NCBI GenBank assembly: GCA_041301185.1 | Contig: JBFYSV010000262.1 | Coordinates: forward strand, 1 to 41,286 | Length of the DNA stretch: 41,286 bases | DNA from: JAQBDA01 sp041301185 | GTDB taxonomy: Bacteria; Chloroflexota; Anaerolineae; Anaerolineales; UBA4823 | Reading direction: 5' to 3' | In this document: positions 24,796 to 33,921 of the stretch, in pieces | Layout of the letters: every line of letters begins with the position of its first letter | Position numbering within the stretch: position 1 is the stretch's first letter | Program-made: the position numbers and the translations under genes | Notes under the pieces: generated by a model | Databases searched by the model: none | The model's input: the letters and a program-made list of their open reading frames with translations, nothing else | What the model was told of the DNA's origin: nothing

Positions 24796-26205
24796 TCAGA
24801 TCTTTTTAAGCGCATCAAAAGCATCCTGGAAGCATTTCTGCGGGGCGCGCAGGATGCCCGCCCCAACCATACCCACGCCGGGATCCTTGTGGGCGATGCC
24901 GGTGTTGATCTGGGGCAGGATGCCGGTTTCCATCACCAGGCGCACATCGATGCCGCACGGCGTGCCGCGAAAATTGAGCGCCGGGATGGTGAATTGCTCG
25001 TGCTCGGCGAAAGTGATCTCGTACATTTCGAGGGTAGCTTGCAGCGCCATCTGCGGCGTGCCACCGACAAATTGGGTAATTGCCGGGGCGGCTGCCATCG
25101 CCATACCGCCGTAACCGGCGGTTTCGGTGACCGTGCTGTCACCGATATCGGGGTTGGCGTCTGCCTGGGTGAATTGGGGGAAGTACAACCCCTGCACCAC
25201 TCCCGCCGGAGCGGTGAACCAGCGATCCGGCATGCCAGCCAGGCGAATGCCGAAATCCGTGCCGTTGCGCGCCATCACAGTCACGATGGTGCTGCCCGGC
25301 ACACCTTCCGCCGGATCTAACATGGCTTTCCCCGCAGGCATGCTTAAGTTGAGGAAGAAATGGTCGTTGCGGTCAATGAACTCGATCACTTTGGCGAGGG
25401 TCTCATTATCCCGGTTGGTGCGCGCCAGGGCGGGACCGATTGCCCGCAGGAAGAGTGAGGTAGCGGCGCGGTTGCGGTTGTGGCATTCGTCGCCCATGTG
25501 CATCGCCTGGGCGATCAATGAGCGCAGGTCGATCCCGTCCGGCAGGGTTTGCAGGGCGCGATCCAGCGCCGGATACAGGTCGGTCTCCATCCATTTCAGG
25601 CGGGCGTACACCTCAGCACCCATCCCGCCGTAGCGCAGCACCTTGCCCAGCCCCTCGTTTTGGGTGCAGTATGCCAGGTTGCCGAAAGCCTTATTCTCCA
25701 GGATGAAGACCGGCATGGAGGGCGAGACGACTCCTGCCATTGGTCCAACGGCATGATGGTGGTGGCAAGGAGCGAACTCAATGTCTCCCAAAGCGGCAAT
25801 TTCAGCCGCCTGGGCATCATCCTTGGCAATCCCTTCGTAGATCAGGGCGCCCATCACAGCCCCGCGCTGCGGGCCGCACATCCGCTCCCAGGTGATGGGA
25901 GGGCCTGCGTGGAGGATCATGCGGTCGTGCATCCCGGGGATTACGTCCTTGGCGATGCCCATCCCAACCAGTACCGGTCGGCCTTGCTTGATTCGCTGGC
26001 AGACCTCGGCATTGGCGGCATCGATATCCAAACCATCACGGGTGGTGTGCAGGTGGGGCACGCCCTCTGCTGCCGGTTGCCAGTCGACATCGACTACCGG
26101 GACGCCCTGCGCCTGCACCGCCTGGGCCATGCTCTCCAGCCCGACGTTGATCACGCTCAGGGGTTTGCCAAACAGGTCGTTGATTTTTGGATTGTTCGTC
26201 ATCAT
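24796..26205 (-). CDS. DUF1116 protein, AllG-like carbamoyltransferase subunit
   Basis: A 469-aa cytoplasmic protein of the DUF1116 (YlbE/YahG) family. Typical segments are CHHHHAVGPMAGVVSPSMP, HMGDECHNRNRAA, and GYGGMAMAAAPAI. In E. coli the homologue AllG forms oxamate carbamoyltransferase with AllF (FdrA) and AllH, converting oxalurate and phosphate to oxamate and carbamoyl phosphate. ATG 26205 overlaps the fdrA stop by four bases (ATGA), so the two are translated together. The third subunit, DUF2877, is encoded at 34531-35445 on the other strand. No carbamate kinase is in the window. The actual carbamoyl donor may differ from oxalurate. Confidence 0.85.
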   Translation of the reverse strand: MMTNNPKINDLFGKPLSVINVGLESMAQAVQAQGVPVVDVDWQPAAEGVPHLHTTRDGLDIDAANAEVCQRIKQGRPVLVGMGIAKDVIPGMHDRMILHAGPPITWERMCGPQRGAVMGALIYEGIAKDDAQAAEIAALGDIEFAPCHHHHAVGPMAGVVSPSMPVFILENKAFGNLAYCTQNEGLGKVLRYGGMGAEVYARLKWMETDLYPALDRALQTLPDGIDLRSLIAQAMHMGDECHNRNRAATSLFLRAIGPALARTNRDNETLAKVIEFIDRNDHFFLNLSMPAGKAMLDPAEGVPGSTIVTVMARNGTDFGIRLAGMPDRWFTAPAGVVQGLYFPQFTQADANPDIGDSTVTETAGYGGMAMAAAPAITQFVGGTPQMALQATLEMYEITFAEHEQFTIPALNFRGTPCGIDVRLVMETGILPQINTGIAHKDPGVGMVGAGILRAPQKCFQDAFDALKKI

Positions 26206-27740
26206 AGTTTTCCACCCACGATCCTTGCGCAAAGCCGGGCAGCTGCCGCGTTGCTGGGGCAGATGGCAACCCCTGCTGCCTCCAGCGCATGTATCTGGCG
26301 AGACAGATCTTGCGGGTCCGCATCAGTGCCGGTGACGGATGCGACGAAGACCAGCTTCCGGCCAGCCTCGGCAGCCAGGGCGCTTCCCTTGCGTACCGCA
26401 TCTGCCAGCTCGGCAGCCGGGTCGGGGTGTGCCCCATAGCCAATGACCACATCCAGCATGATGACACCTACCTGGGGATCACGCGCTTCTTGCAGCAGGC
26501 GGCGAATCCGCAGGTCATTATCGATCATCGGGTGCAGGCGGCCCACGGTGAACTCCTCTTCACCCAAGTCGACCACGCTGTGACCCTGGCTGCGGTTCGA
26601 ATCGGGCAGCAGTCTCGCCTTTTCCAGAGGAGCGTTGGAGAGGACAGGCTCTGGCAGCAAGTCGCCCCAGATCACCTGGGTTTCATAGCACAGCGTCCCT
26701 CCAGAAAAAAGCCCGCGCAGGTAGTGTTGTCCGGGTGACAATAATTTGGCCAGACCGGCAGCCCGAGTGTCAGGATGCGTCGCAGCACCGGGTATGGAGG
26801 ATCGGCCTGTCTGCACCAACTCAATCGCTAAGAGAGCAGCTTCTTCTAGGGTGCGGGCAGAAAACCCAGCTATGCTCGAGCTTTTTGCACCCAAGAAACA
26901 CACGACGCTCGGTTTGTCGCTCAGGGCGACTTGCTCCATCACCTTCTGAGCGATCGCAGGAGCCGGCGGCTTGCTGATAAGGATGATCACCCTGGTAGCC
27001 GGGTCGTCTTGCAAGGCTTTCAGCCCTGCCAGCATCATGATCCCGCCAACTTCTTCGTGCAGGTCTCGCCCGCCCGTGCCGATACCCTGAGTGATGCCGA
27101 CCCCCTGCTTAGCCAGCAATGTGCTGACTTCCTGCAAGCCGGTCCCGGCGGCTGATACGATCCCAACGGGTCCAGATGGGAGCACATTGGCAAAACCGAG
27201 GGCGACCCCATTCAAGATTGCCGTGCCTGCGCCGGGACCCATCAGCAGCAGCCCGTACTGGCTGGCATAGCGCTTGAGGGCGATCTCATCTGCCAGCGAG
27301 ACGTTATCGCTGAACAGGAGCACGTGCAGGCCTCTACGCAACGCCTGCCAGGCTTCATCTGCCGCATACCTGCCGGCTACGGAGATCACGGCGACATTAG
27401 CGGCAGAATTGGATTTGACCGCGCTGCGCAGCGTCTTGGGGCGATATTGGGCACCCTCTGCTTCCGTAGCTTTCTTCTGGAGAAGCTTATTGGCTTCAGC
27501 CAGGGCGAGAGATAGCGCTTCGTCTTCACCGCGGACGGCGATGGCCAGGTCGTTGGGCGTGGCGGCCTCGGATTCCGGCGTTAGCAGGCCTGCATCCCGC
27601 AGGATGCCTTTGTTGGCCTCTGTTGCCATGACCACCGCAGCATCCGCCACTCCCGGCAGGCGCGCCAACTCCCTGGCGACCACCATTAGCGACACTGAGT
27701 CGTGATACTCGCTGGGTTTTATTAAAGTTTTTACAGGCAT
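26202..27740 (-). CDS. fdrA: FdrA, AllF-like carbamoyltransferase subunit
   Basis: A 512-aa protein with the succinyl-CoA synthetase alpha-like fold of FdrA. An N-terminal domain (1-120) is followed by a Rossmann-like part (PVGIVSAAGTGLQEV, GVGITQGIGTGGRDL, VGGIMMLAGLKAL) and a C-terminal domain (VDLGEEEFTVGRLHPMID, MLDVVIGYGAHPDPA). In E. coli this subunit belongs to oxamate carbamoyltransferase. I use ATG 27740 (MPVKTL), with GGTGAG 7 bases upstream. An in-frame ATG at 27755 lacks a binding site. It follows the molybdenum subunit after 68 bases and overlaps the DUF1116 gene. Confidence 0.88.
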   Translation of the reverse strand: MPVKTLIKPSEYHDSVSLMVVARELARLPGVADAAVVMATEANKGILRDAGLLTPESEAATPNDLAIAVRGEDEALSLALAEANKLLQKKATEAEGAQYRPKTLRSAVKSNSAANVAVISVAGRYAADEAWQALRRGLHVLLFSDNVSLADEIALKRYASQYGLLLMGPGAGTAILNGVALGFANVLPSGPVGIVSAAGTGLQEVSTLLAKQGVGITQGIGTGGRDLHEEVGGIMMLAGLKALQDDPATRVIILISKPPAPAIAQKVMEQVALSDKPSVVCFLGAKSSSIAGFSARTLEEAALLAIELVQTGRSSIPGAATHPDTRAAGLAKLLSPGQHYLRGLFSGGTLCYETQVIWGDLLPEPVLSNAPLEKARLLPDSNRSQGHSVVDLGEEEFTVGRLHPMIDNDLRIRRLLQEARDPQVGVIMLDVVIGYGAHPDPAAELADAVRKGSALAAEAGRKLVFVASVTGTDADPQDLSRQIHALEAAGVAICPSNAAAARLCARIVGGKL

Positions 27741-27808
27741 ATCAGATCTCACCATGATCGCGAACAGCGGACCGCTGACTGCAGTCAGCCATCAGCGGTC
27801 GGGAGTCT

Positions 27809-30166
27809 TTACTCAACCAATCCGGCATCAAGCATCGCCAGGTACACCTTCTCAGAAGAGTAGGGTGGCGCGCCGACGCGAATCCCGATAGCATCGTAGA
27901 TCGCGTTGGCAACCGCCGGAATGGTAGGGACCATCGAGTGCTCGCCGACGCCGCGCGCTCCCCACGGGCCGTCATCCTGACCGACTTCGACGATGATCGC
28001 CTTAATGTCACGTGGCACGTCGGTGCTGGTGGCGATGCGATAATCGACGAAGCTAGGGTTCTGCAATACACCTTCCTTGAGCTGCATGCCTTCAAACAGG
28101 GCAGTGCTTAACCCCTGCACAAAGCCTCCCTCGATCTGGGCCTTGACCATATCCGGGTTGATGGCTTTGCCGACATCGAAAGCTGCTGCGCCGCGGATGA
28201 TCTCCACCTTGCCGGTGTCCATATCGACTTCAACCTCAACCGCCTGCGCCCCGGTGGTGTAATGCACCACGGCGCGCGGCCCCTGCCCGGTTTCGGGGTC
28301 CAGCCCGGTGACATAGGTAGGCATGAAATTGCCGCGCCCCAAAATCGGACCACCCACCCAGCCCTGGTCGCCAGGCATGGGGATGCCGTAGATGGCGATA
28401 TTCTTCAGGGAGATGGACTCTTCGGTCTTATAGGAGATCACCTTGCCTTCGATAATGTCCAGGTCATCCGGGTTTTCATCCCAGGCTTTGGCAACAACCT
28501 CCAGGATCTGCTGGCGCGCATCTTGAGCGGCAGCGACGACCGCATTGCCCATGCTCCAGGTCAGGCGGCTGGCGACCGTCTGCCATTCGTACGGGCTGGA
28601 ATCGGTGTCGAGCCTTTTGATCACCCGCACCGACTCGATCGGCACGCCCAGGGCGCCCGCCGCCAGTTGGGCAGCGACTGTGAAGGAGCCTTGCCCGATC
28701 TCTTGCCCGCCGACGCTGACCGTGACCGTGCCATCCTCGTTCATGGCGATCTTGGCGCTCGATCCGGCATTGGGCGGCATGGCGGGTGCTTTCCACATCA
28801 GGGCGATACCCTTGCCGCGGCGTTTGTTGGGGGCGCTGGGCGGGTCTTTCCTGCCCCAGCCGATCGCTTCGGCAGTCTTCGCCAGGCACTCAGACAGCCC
28901 GGTGGGGTGCATCGTCATCCCGGTCACCAAAGTGTCACCACCCTGCACGCAGTTGATCTTGCGAAACTGGACGGGGTCCATCTCGATGGCGTGGGCCAGC
29001 TCGTCAATACACTGCTCCAGCCCGACGTGCATCTCCGGCATGCCGAAACCGCGCATGGGTCCGCCCACCGGGTGGTTGGTATAGACGCAGTAGCTATCGG
29101 TCTTGACATTGGGCACATCGTAGGGACCGCTGCTGCTATAGCCGGAGGCGCGGGTCATGTTAACGCCGTATTCCGTGTATGCACCGCCGTCCCAGTAAAA
29201 GCGGTTCTCCATCGCCAGCAGGTTGCCGTCTTGATCGCAGCCCATCTTGAAATGGGTGACAACGCCCTGGCGGACGAAGGCAGTATAGAATTCTTCCTCG
29301 CGGGTCAGGCGCAACTTAACCGGGCGGCCGCGGGTTTTGGTAGCGATCGCAACTGCCAGAGCTTCCATACTGACGCCGGCCTTGCTGCCAAAACCGCCTC
29401 CCACGAAAGGTGCGATCACGCGCACATCCGATTGCGACATACCCAGGGCCTTGGCGATCAGGTAGCGTTGGGCAAATGGCGACTGGGAGCTGCCCCATAA
29501 GGTGACCTTGCCCTGATCATCCACCTGGGCGGTCGCCACATGGGGTTCGATTGGCACATGTTGCACGTGGGGGATGCGGTAGGTGCGCTCGACAATCGCG
29601 GCGCACTGCGACCAGGCAGCTTCAATATCCCCCTTACGAATGCGGAAGTGATTGGCAATGTTCGTCCCCGGCTCGGGGAAGATGAAATTTGCTACCTCGT
29701 ATTTGCCCAGGTCTGGATGGAGCAGTGGCGCTTCTGGGCTGGCGCCGTACTCGGGATCGAAGACGCCCGGCAATGGCTCGTATTCCACCTCGATCAGGTC
29801 GAGAGCCTGTTCGGCGATTTGCTCACTGATTGCCGCCACCCCTGCCACCGGGTCGCCCACGTAGCGAACGCGATCGCGGCAGAAGATATTACGGTCCTGC
29901 AGGTACAGCCCAAGAAAGCCGGAAAAATCCTTGCCGGTGACCACCGCCTTGACGCCGGGCAGAGCCAGGGCTTTGCTGGCATCGATCTTCTTGATCAGGG
30001 CGTGGGGCAGGTGACTGCGCTTGATACGGGCGTAGAGCAAGCCCGGTCCAAACTGCAGGTCATCGGCGAACTGGGCCGCGCCGATGACTTTCTCATAAGC
30101 ATCGACCCGCGGCACGCTGTCTCCGACGGGATGGGGAACTTTTTTTGTAAGGGTAGGTGTAGCCAT
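27809..30166 (-). CDS. Molybdenum hydroxylase large subunit (xanthine dehydrogenase family)
   Basis: A 785-aa catalytic subunit that binds molybdopterin cytosine dinucleotide or a related cofactor and hydroxylates a C-H bond next to nitrogen or an aldehyde with water. The molybdenum-binding motifs are present: SSQSPFAQR, FVGGGFGSKAG, PMRGFGMPE, QEIGQGSF, and catalytic Glu in GARGVGEHS near the C-terminus. The residue after GGGFGxK, Glu in classic xanthine dehydrogenases, appears to be Ala here, so xanthine may not be the substrate. GGAGG precedes ATG 30166 and the gene follows the 2Fe-2S subunit after 13 bases. A nitrogen heterocycle is the likely substrate given the adjacent permease. Confidence 0.93.
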   Translation of the reverse strand: MATPTLTKKVPHPVGDSVPRVDAYEKVIGAAQFADDLQFGPGLLYARIKRSHLPHALIKKIDASKALALPGVKAVVTGKDFSGFLGLYLQDRNIFCRDRVRYVGDPVAGVAAISEQIAEQALDLIEVEYEPLPGVFDPEYGASPEAPLLHPDLGKYEVANFIFPEPGTNIANHFRIRKGDIEAAWSQCAAIVERTYRIPHVQHVPIEPHVATAQVDDQGKVTLWGSSQSPFAQRYLIAKALGMSQSDVRVIAPFVGGGFGSKAGVSMEALAVAIATKTRGRPVKLRLTREEEFYTAFVRQGVVTHFKMGCDQDGNLLAMENRFYWDGGAYTEYGVNMTRASGYSSSGPYDVPNVKTDSYCVYTNHPVGGPMRGFGMPEMHVGLEQCIDELAHAIEMDPVQFRKINCVQGGDTLVTGMTMHPTGLSECLAKTAEAIGWGRKDPPSAPNKRRGKGIALMWKAPAMPPNAGSSAKIAMNEDGTVTVSVGGQEIGQGSFTVAAQLAAGALGVPIESVRVIKRLDTDSSPYEWQTVASRLTWSMGNAVVAAAQDARQQILEVVAKAWDENPDDLDIIEGKVISYKTEESISLKNIAIYGIPMPGDQGWVGGPILGRGNFMPTYVTGLDPETGQGPRAVVHYTTGAQAVEVEVDMDTGKVEIIRGAAAFDVGKAINPDMVKAQIEGGFVQGLSTALFEGMQLKEGVLQNPSFVDYRIATSTDVPRDIKAIIVEVGQDDGPWGARGVGEHSMVPTIPAVANAIYDAIGIRVGAPPYSSEKVYLAMLDAGLVE

Positions 30167-30179
30167 AGGTTCCTCCGGG

Positions 30180-30662
30180 TCAGGCAGCCACTTCAGCCTG
30201 GCGTGAGGCTGCGTCTTTTACCGCATCCACGATGCGCAGGTAACCGGTGCAGCGGCACAAGTTGCCAACCAGGGACTCGTGGATATCATCTTCGGATGGG
30301 TTGGGGTTGCGATCGAGCAGCGCCCGGGCAGAGATGAGTATGCCGGGTGTGCAAAAGCCGCACTGCACGCCGCCATGTTCCAGGATGGTCTGCTGTACAG
30401 GGTCGAGCACGCCATCTTGTGCCAGCCCTTCCACGGTCACAATGCTGGCACCCTGGCATTCAACGGCCAGCACCATGCAGCTGTTGACCGGCTCGCCGTC
30501 TAGCAATACGGTGCACGAGCCGCACTCACCGGCATTACAGCCATTCTTGGTGCCGGTCAGCGCCAGCTTATCGCGCAGCATCTGCAGCAGGGTCATTTGG
30601 GAAGGTACTTCCACCTGTTCATATTCACCATTAACAGTCACTGCAATGAGATGATTCGACAT
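30180..30662 (-). CDS. Molybdenum hydroxylase [2Fe-2S] subunit
   Basis: A 160-aa electron-transfer subunit. The plant-ferredoxin-type cluster is bound by CNAGECGSC with the fourth Cys in VNSC (N-terminal half). The second cluster uses CGFCTPG and CRCTGY (C-terminal half). All eight cysteines are present and the length is standard. GAGGT before ATG 30662 is the ribosome-binding site. It passes electrons from the molybdenum site to the FAD subunit encoded just upstream. Confidence 0.95.
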   Translation of the reverse strand: MSNHLIAVTVNGEYEQVEVPSQMTLLQMLRDKLALTGTKNGCNAGECGSCTVLLDGEPVNSCMVLAVECQGASIVTVEGLAQDGVLDPVQQTILEHGGVQCGFCTPGILISARALLDRNPNPSEDDIHESLVGNLCRCTGYLRIVDAVKDAASRQAEVAA

Positions 30663-30735
30663 AATCTACCTCGTTTCGGGTTGAGAGAGTCTGGATGCAA
30701 ATGCGGTTGTCAGTCACGTTCTGACTGGCAACCGG

Positions 30736-31638
30736 CTACCCTCGATTCTCCATCAGCTTGTACACCTTATTCAAGGCTTTCTCGGTCAGGTTGCGCACCA
30801 TTGCCCGGCGATAGCGGGCGCTGCCGCGCACGTCATCGATCGGGTTGCAAGCCTCCTGCGCCAGGATAGCTGCTTGTTTAAAAGCCTGGGGGCTGGGCGG
30901 GGTGTCCTCTAGGTAGTCCTGGGCGGTGGCGGCGACCAGCGGAGTCGGTGCTACGGATGCCAGCACAATCCGGAAACGGTAGCCTGAAACAGCCGCGGGA
31001 TCCGGGTAACCTAGCGCTGTCAGGCCGACAATGGACAGATCGCTCCATGTGTTGCGTCCCAGCTTGATATAGGTGCCTGCGCTGCCGGCGGGCGGCAGCG
31101 GGAAATGGACGGTGGTGGCGATATCTCCGGGCTGCAAGATGGTTTTCCCCGGCCCTAAGAAGAAACTCGCCAGGGGCGCCTGGCGGAAACCGTCCACGCC
31201 GTGAATGTTCAGGATTCCCCCGTACGCCAGGCAGGCTCCAATCGTGTCCCCGGCGGGGGAGGCGTTGCAGATATTCCCAACCACGGTCGCCCGGGTGCGA
31301 AGCTGGTATGAGGCCACCGTCCGGCAGGCTTCTGCCAGCAAGGGGTAGTGTTCCTGCACCTGAGGAGAGGCGATCACCCGGTTCATATTCACCCCGGCGC
31401 CCAGGCTTAGCCCGGAGGTCGGGTCAAAGCGTAGTTCAGAAACGCCATCTATATTTTTTACATCTACCAGGTATTTATCATGCCAGAAACCATCCCGCAT
31501 GCGGACGAAAATATCCGTTCCGCCCGATAGCGGTCGCGCCTCAGCGGGGTGCTGGGCCAGAAATCGGCTTGCATCCATCAACGTTGCAGGCCGGAAATAA
31601 TCAAATTCGGGGAGTTCTGGGTGGGCATCGATTGCCAT
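30736..31638 (-). CDS. Molybdenum hydroxylase FAD-binding subunit
   Basis: A 300-aa subunit of the CoxM/XdhB type. FAD-binding motifs PLSGGTDIFVRM and ATVVGNICNASPAGDT are present, followed by the CO-dehydrogenase flavoprotein C-terminal domain (from about 180). I prefer ATG 31638 (MAIDAHPELP), with TGAGG 9 bases upstream. In-frame starts further up (31659, 31695) lack a site. It would hand electrons to NAD+ or another carrier. It lies 124 bases after the permease gene and 73 bases before the 2Fe-2S gene, in the order permease-FAD-FeS-Mo. Confidence 0.9.
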   Translation of the reverse strand: MAIDAHPELPEFDYFRPATLMDASRFLAQHPAEARPLSGGTDIFVRMRDGFWHDKYLVDVKNIDGVSELRFDPTSGLSLGAGVNMNRVIASPQVQEHYPLLAEACRTVASYQLRTRATVVGNICNASPAGDTIGACLAYGGILNIHGVDGFRQAPLASFFLGPGKTILQPGDIATTVHFPLPPAGSAGTYIKLGRNTWSDLSIVGLTALGYPDPAAVSGYRFRIVLASVAPTPLVAATAQDYLEDTPPSPQAFKQAAILAQEACNPIDDVRGSARYRRAMVRNLTEKALNKVYKLMENRG

Positions 31639-31762
31639 ATTCCATAACCTCACAAGCATTGGAGATGTTGGAACGGAGCCTGGTCTATTCTCCAATCAGG
31701 TAAATCATACCCTGTTTTTGGAAAATGACCAAACTCCGTTTCCAACTCATCTGGATTCAGGA

Positions 31763-33151
31763 TTACAAATTGATGTTTTCTCGATCCTGTACGCCAAACC
31801 GGCTGGGTGGCAAGATCAGGAAGATCAGGTTCATTACGATTCCAAGGATCGCTGAGAAGACAATCGCCGGGATGCCGCTGGGAAAGAGAACCGGGATTGG
31901 GAACGGGAACATGCCGTTTGGAAGAGCCAGGTTGCCGCCGATGCCGGTGATCAAGATGATCGCGCCGACTGCAAGCTGGCGAGGCTCGAAGAGGTTAACC
32001 CTCTCGGACTGGATCAGCGCAATACCTTGCATGCCGATCACACCGAAGAGATAGATGGATAGCCCGCCGACCACCGGCGTAGGCAGCGTGTTGATCACCG
32101 CCGCCAGCTTGCCGACAAATCCAAGCAAGATGGCAAACACGCCAGCAGCCATCAATACGGGTACGGAGTAGCAGCGGGTGATCGCCATCAGGCTGTTGTT
32201 CTCGCCGTAGTTGGTCCCGGCGCAACCGCCCAGGAAACCGACCACGATATCATCGCTGCCGTCCGCCACCAGGTTGAGACCGATCAGGCGCTTGATCTCT
32301 AGCGCCGGGCGTTCAAGCTCCTTGGCGAGCTGGTCGATATACAGGCTCATCTGGTACAGGTGAGCAGTGCTTTCCGGGATGGTAGCGATGGCGATCAGGG
32401 CGATGCCGGTGATCGCAGCCCAGGCGTTGGGGTCATTGAAGGCGGGGAAGGTGAAATTGGGGATCTGGATCCAGGCTGCCTGACCGATGATTGCAAAATT
32501 CATCATCGCCGGGAAGAAGATCGCCGAGACGATATAGCCGACAATGGCTCCCAGCAAGATGGGCAGCATACCAATTAACCCTTTTCCCTGCAAGTACACA
32601 GAGAAGAGAATGGTAATGATAAGGGTAATTAACGCTACCGTCCAATTCCCGCTGGCCATGCCAAGCGCTGAACCAGCCAGGGCGATACCGATCACGATCG
32701 CCACGCTGCCGGTGATCACTGGAGGCAAGATTTTATCCAGCGCCTCCTTACCAATCCGCATGATCAGCAAACCGACCAGGATCTCCAAAATTCCAGTCCC
32801 TATGATGCCGACCTGGACGATGCGCACGCCATCCGGGCAATAGAAGGTGGCGGGGTCATTGAAGCAGTCGGTGGCATACAGGCTCATCGTGGTTACGACG
32901 ACAGTGATGTAGCTGAAGCTGGATCCGTAGTAGAGCGGAATGCGCCTGCCTGTAACCAGTAATGCGATGATCGTACCAATGCCACTGGCTGTCAGGGTCA
33001 CACCCACATCAAACTTGGTCAGGATTGCAACCAGCACCGTGGCAGGGAACATGGTTAGCACCTGCTGGAAACCCAGGCTGAGGAGTGCTCCCCAATCCGG
33101 TCTATCTGCTGGCAAGTAACCTTTAACTTTGGGTTGAGTTGCGGTTGTCAT
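31763..33151 (-). CDS. NCS2 family permease (uracil/xanthine type)
   Basis: A 462-aa membrane protein with ~14 helices of the nucleobase-cation symporter 2 family. Recognisable parts are GFQQVLTMFPATVLVAILT (helix 1), the YYGSSFSYI strand of the substrate site, IALIAIATIPESTAHL (substrate Glu of helix 8), and GCAGTNYGENNSLMAITR (helix 10 region). It imports a nucleobase-like compound with protons. The residue pattern is closer to uracil permeases than to the xanthine/urate branch, but the substrate should be left open. It is the first gene of the catabolic run and has a long leader. Confidence 0.9.
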   Translation of the reverse strand: MTTATQPKVKGYLPADRPDWGALLSLGFQQVLTMFPATVLVAILTKFDVGVTLTASGIGTIIALLVTGRRIPLYYGSSFSYITVVVTTMSLYATDCFNDPATFYCPDGVRIVQVGIIGTGILEILVGLLIMRIGKEALDKILPPVITGSVAIVIGIALAGSALGMASGNWTVALITLIITILFSVYLQGKGLIGMLPILLGAIVGYIVSAIFFPAMMNFAIIGQAAWIQIPNFTFPAFNDPNAWAAITGIALIAIATIPESTAHLYQMSLYIDQLAKELERPALEIKRLIGLNLVADGSDDIVVGFLGGCAGTNYGENNSLMAITRCYSVPVLMAAGVFAILLGFVGKLAAVINTLPTPVVGGLSIYLFGVIGMQGIALIQSERVNLFEPRQLAVGAIILITGIGGNLALPNGMFPFPIPVLFPSGIPAIVFSAILGIVMNLIFLILPPSRFGVQDRENINL

Positions 33152-33372
33152 AGCTAATCAATTCTCCATCGTGATTCAAAAGAGGACAGGTGTTTAGAGT
33201 TGAGGTGGTTGCCAGGTCAATACGATATGTACACCTCCTTCTTGCCACTTCCAGAGAAAAACCTGATCGAGCTTAAGGATCCACAGGAAAAAGCCAGAGA
33301 ATTACAGGCGTGGCTACATTTTGTAACACCATTGTGGTAAAAAAGACACTCTTTTACCAGATGCCAATTTGC
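33152..33372 (-). promoter_or_regulatory. Long structured leader of the permease operon
   Basis: About 220 bases separate the predicted start of transcription from the permease ATG. On the minus strand a hairpin with a 3-base loop lies near 33336-33360 (TGGTAAAAGA arm). A purine-rich segment at 33231-33238 can pair with either 33202-33207 (six bases) or 33188-33193 (six bases). The latter stem would be followed by CTCTTTT, so the two pairings could act as switch states. I could not match a known riboswitch class. Confidence 0.35.
33227..33340 (+). CDS. Possible 37-codon frame opposite the permease leader
   Basis: A plus-strand frame runs from ATG 33227 to TAA 33340 (and stays open upstream to 33158). 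Its product has a protein-like composition (LPLPEKNLIELKDPQEKA, ending VTPLW). No ribosome-binding site fits well. It may be a remnant of a gene tail or chance, and it competes with the reading of this stretch as permease leader RNA. Confidence 0.2.
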   Translation: MYTSFLPLPEKNLIELKDPQEKARELQAWLHFVTPLW

Positions 33373-33378
33373 TCTATT

Positions 33379-33407
33379 ATTATTGTGGGGTTTTACCCCC
33401 ATAACAA
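33379..33407 (-). promoter_or_regulatory. Promoter with operator-like palindrome for the permease operon
   Basis: TTGTTA (33402-33407) and AATAAT (33379-33384) are 17 bases apart. Between them lies the perfect inverted repeat GGGGTTTTACCCC (33387-33399), a place where a bound repressor would block RNA polymerase. The -35 match is weak. Confidence 0.45.
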
Positions 33408-33483
33408 ATGGTAGATGTCATCTTCTTGATGTGATTTTTGTCTAAGTGAGGTATATTTATGCTGCTTGTAAATGAACTGGACT

Positions 33484-33511
33484 GGTTAGAAACTGCCACA
33501 GTTTTCTAACC
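33484..33511 (+). promoter_or_regulatory. Hairpin in the leader of the divergent plus-strand operon
   Basis: GGTTAGAAACT (33484-33494) pairs with AGTTTTCTAACC (33500-33511) with one bulged base and a 5-base loop. It lies ~55 bases before ATG 33568. A TATATT at about 33452 could be a -10 box but has no convincing -35 box. No T-run follows, so it is more likely a leader structure than a terminator. Confidence 0.4.
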
Positions 33512-33567
33512 GGACAGGTGGATTGACCCGTGACTGACGGCCATTATCTGGAGCTCAGAGAGGAAAC

Positions 33568-33912
33568 ATGAATATTGATACGGGTCTGGCAGTTGTCATC
33601 ATCGCAGTCTTGATCTTCTACTTGCGCCTGATCGGCTTGCAGCGCGAGCGGGTGAAACGGCTATCAACCGCACCGCAAGGGACCGCGAAGAAGAAAAAGA
33701 ATGCCGAGATCCAGGCTGGTCAGAAATCTCCTCAGTACACGATCCTCAGCCCGCATACGCGCGACCGGGTGATCGCCGGGTTTGGCGTGGCGGCAATTCT
33801 GGTGGGGGTGCTGCTCTACCTGAGCATCCTGCCCATCCCGGCCGCGCAGCCCTACTGGTGGGTCCCGACTGCGATCGGGATTGTCGCTTTTAGCTGGGCA
33901 TTCAAACTATAA
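33568..33912 (+). CDS. Unknown small membrane protein (114 aa)
   Basis: Hydrophobic N-terminal helix (residues 5-22), a basic, probably cytoplasmic stretch (KKKKNAEIQ around 42-50), then two helices (about 68-88 and 93-112) ending FSWAFKL. AGAGAGGAAAC precedes the ATG. I recognise no family. It is the first gene of the divergent plus-strand run and is followed after 9 bases by another membrane protein of unknown role. The two may be partners. Their position in front of the DUF2877 gene suggests, but does not prove, a link to the carbamoyltransferase system. Confidence 0.7.
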   Translation: MNIDTGLAVVIIAVLIFYLRLIGLQRERVKRLSTAPQGTAKKKKNAEIQAGQKSPQYTILSPHTRDRVIAGFGVAAILVGVLLYLSILPIPAAQPYWWVPTAIGIVAFSWAFKL

Positions 33913-33921
33913 GCGGCTACG

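Noticed and set aside
25549..26439. A 296-codon plus-strand frame opposite DUF1116 and fdrA.
   Set aside because: It spans the overlap of two well-supported minus-strand genes and has no recognisable motif.
28262..29500. A 412-codon plus-strand frame opposite the molybdenum subunit.
   Set aside because: It is a His/Asp/Gly-rich mirror of a GC-rich gene; the minus strand encodes an unambiguous molybdenum hydroxylase.
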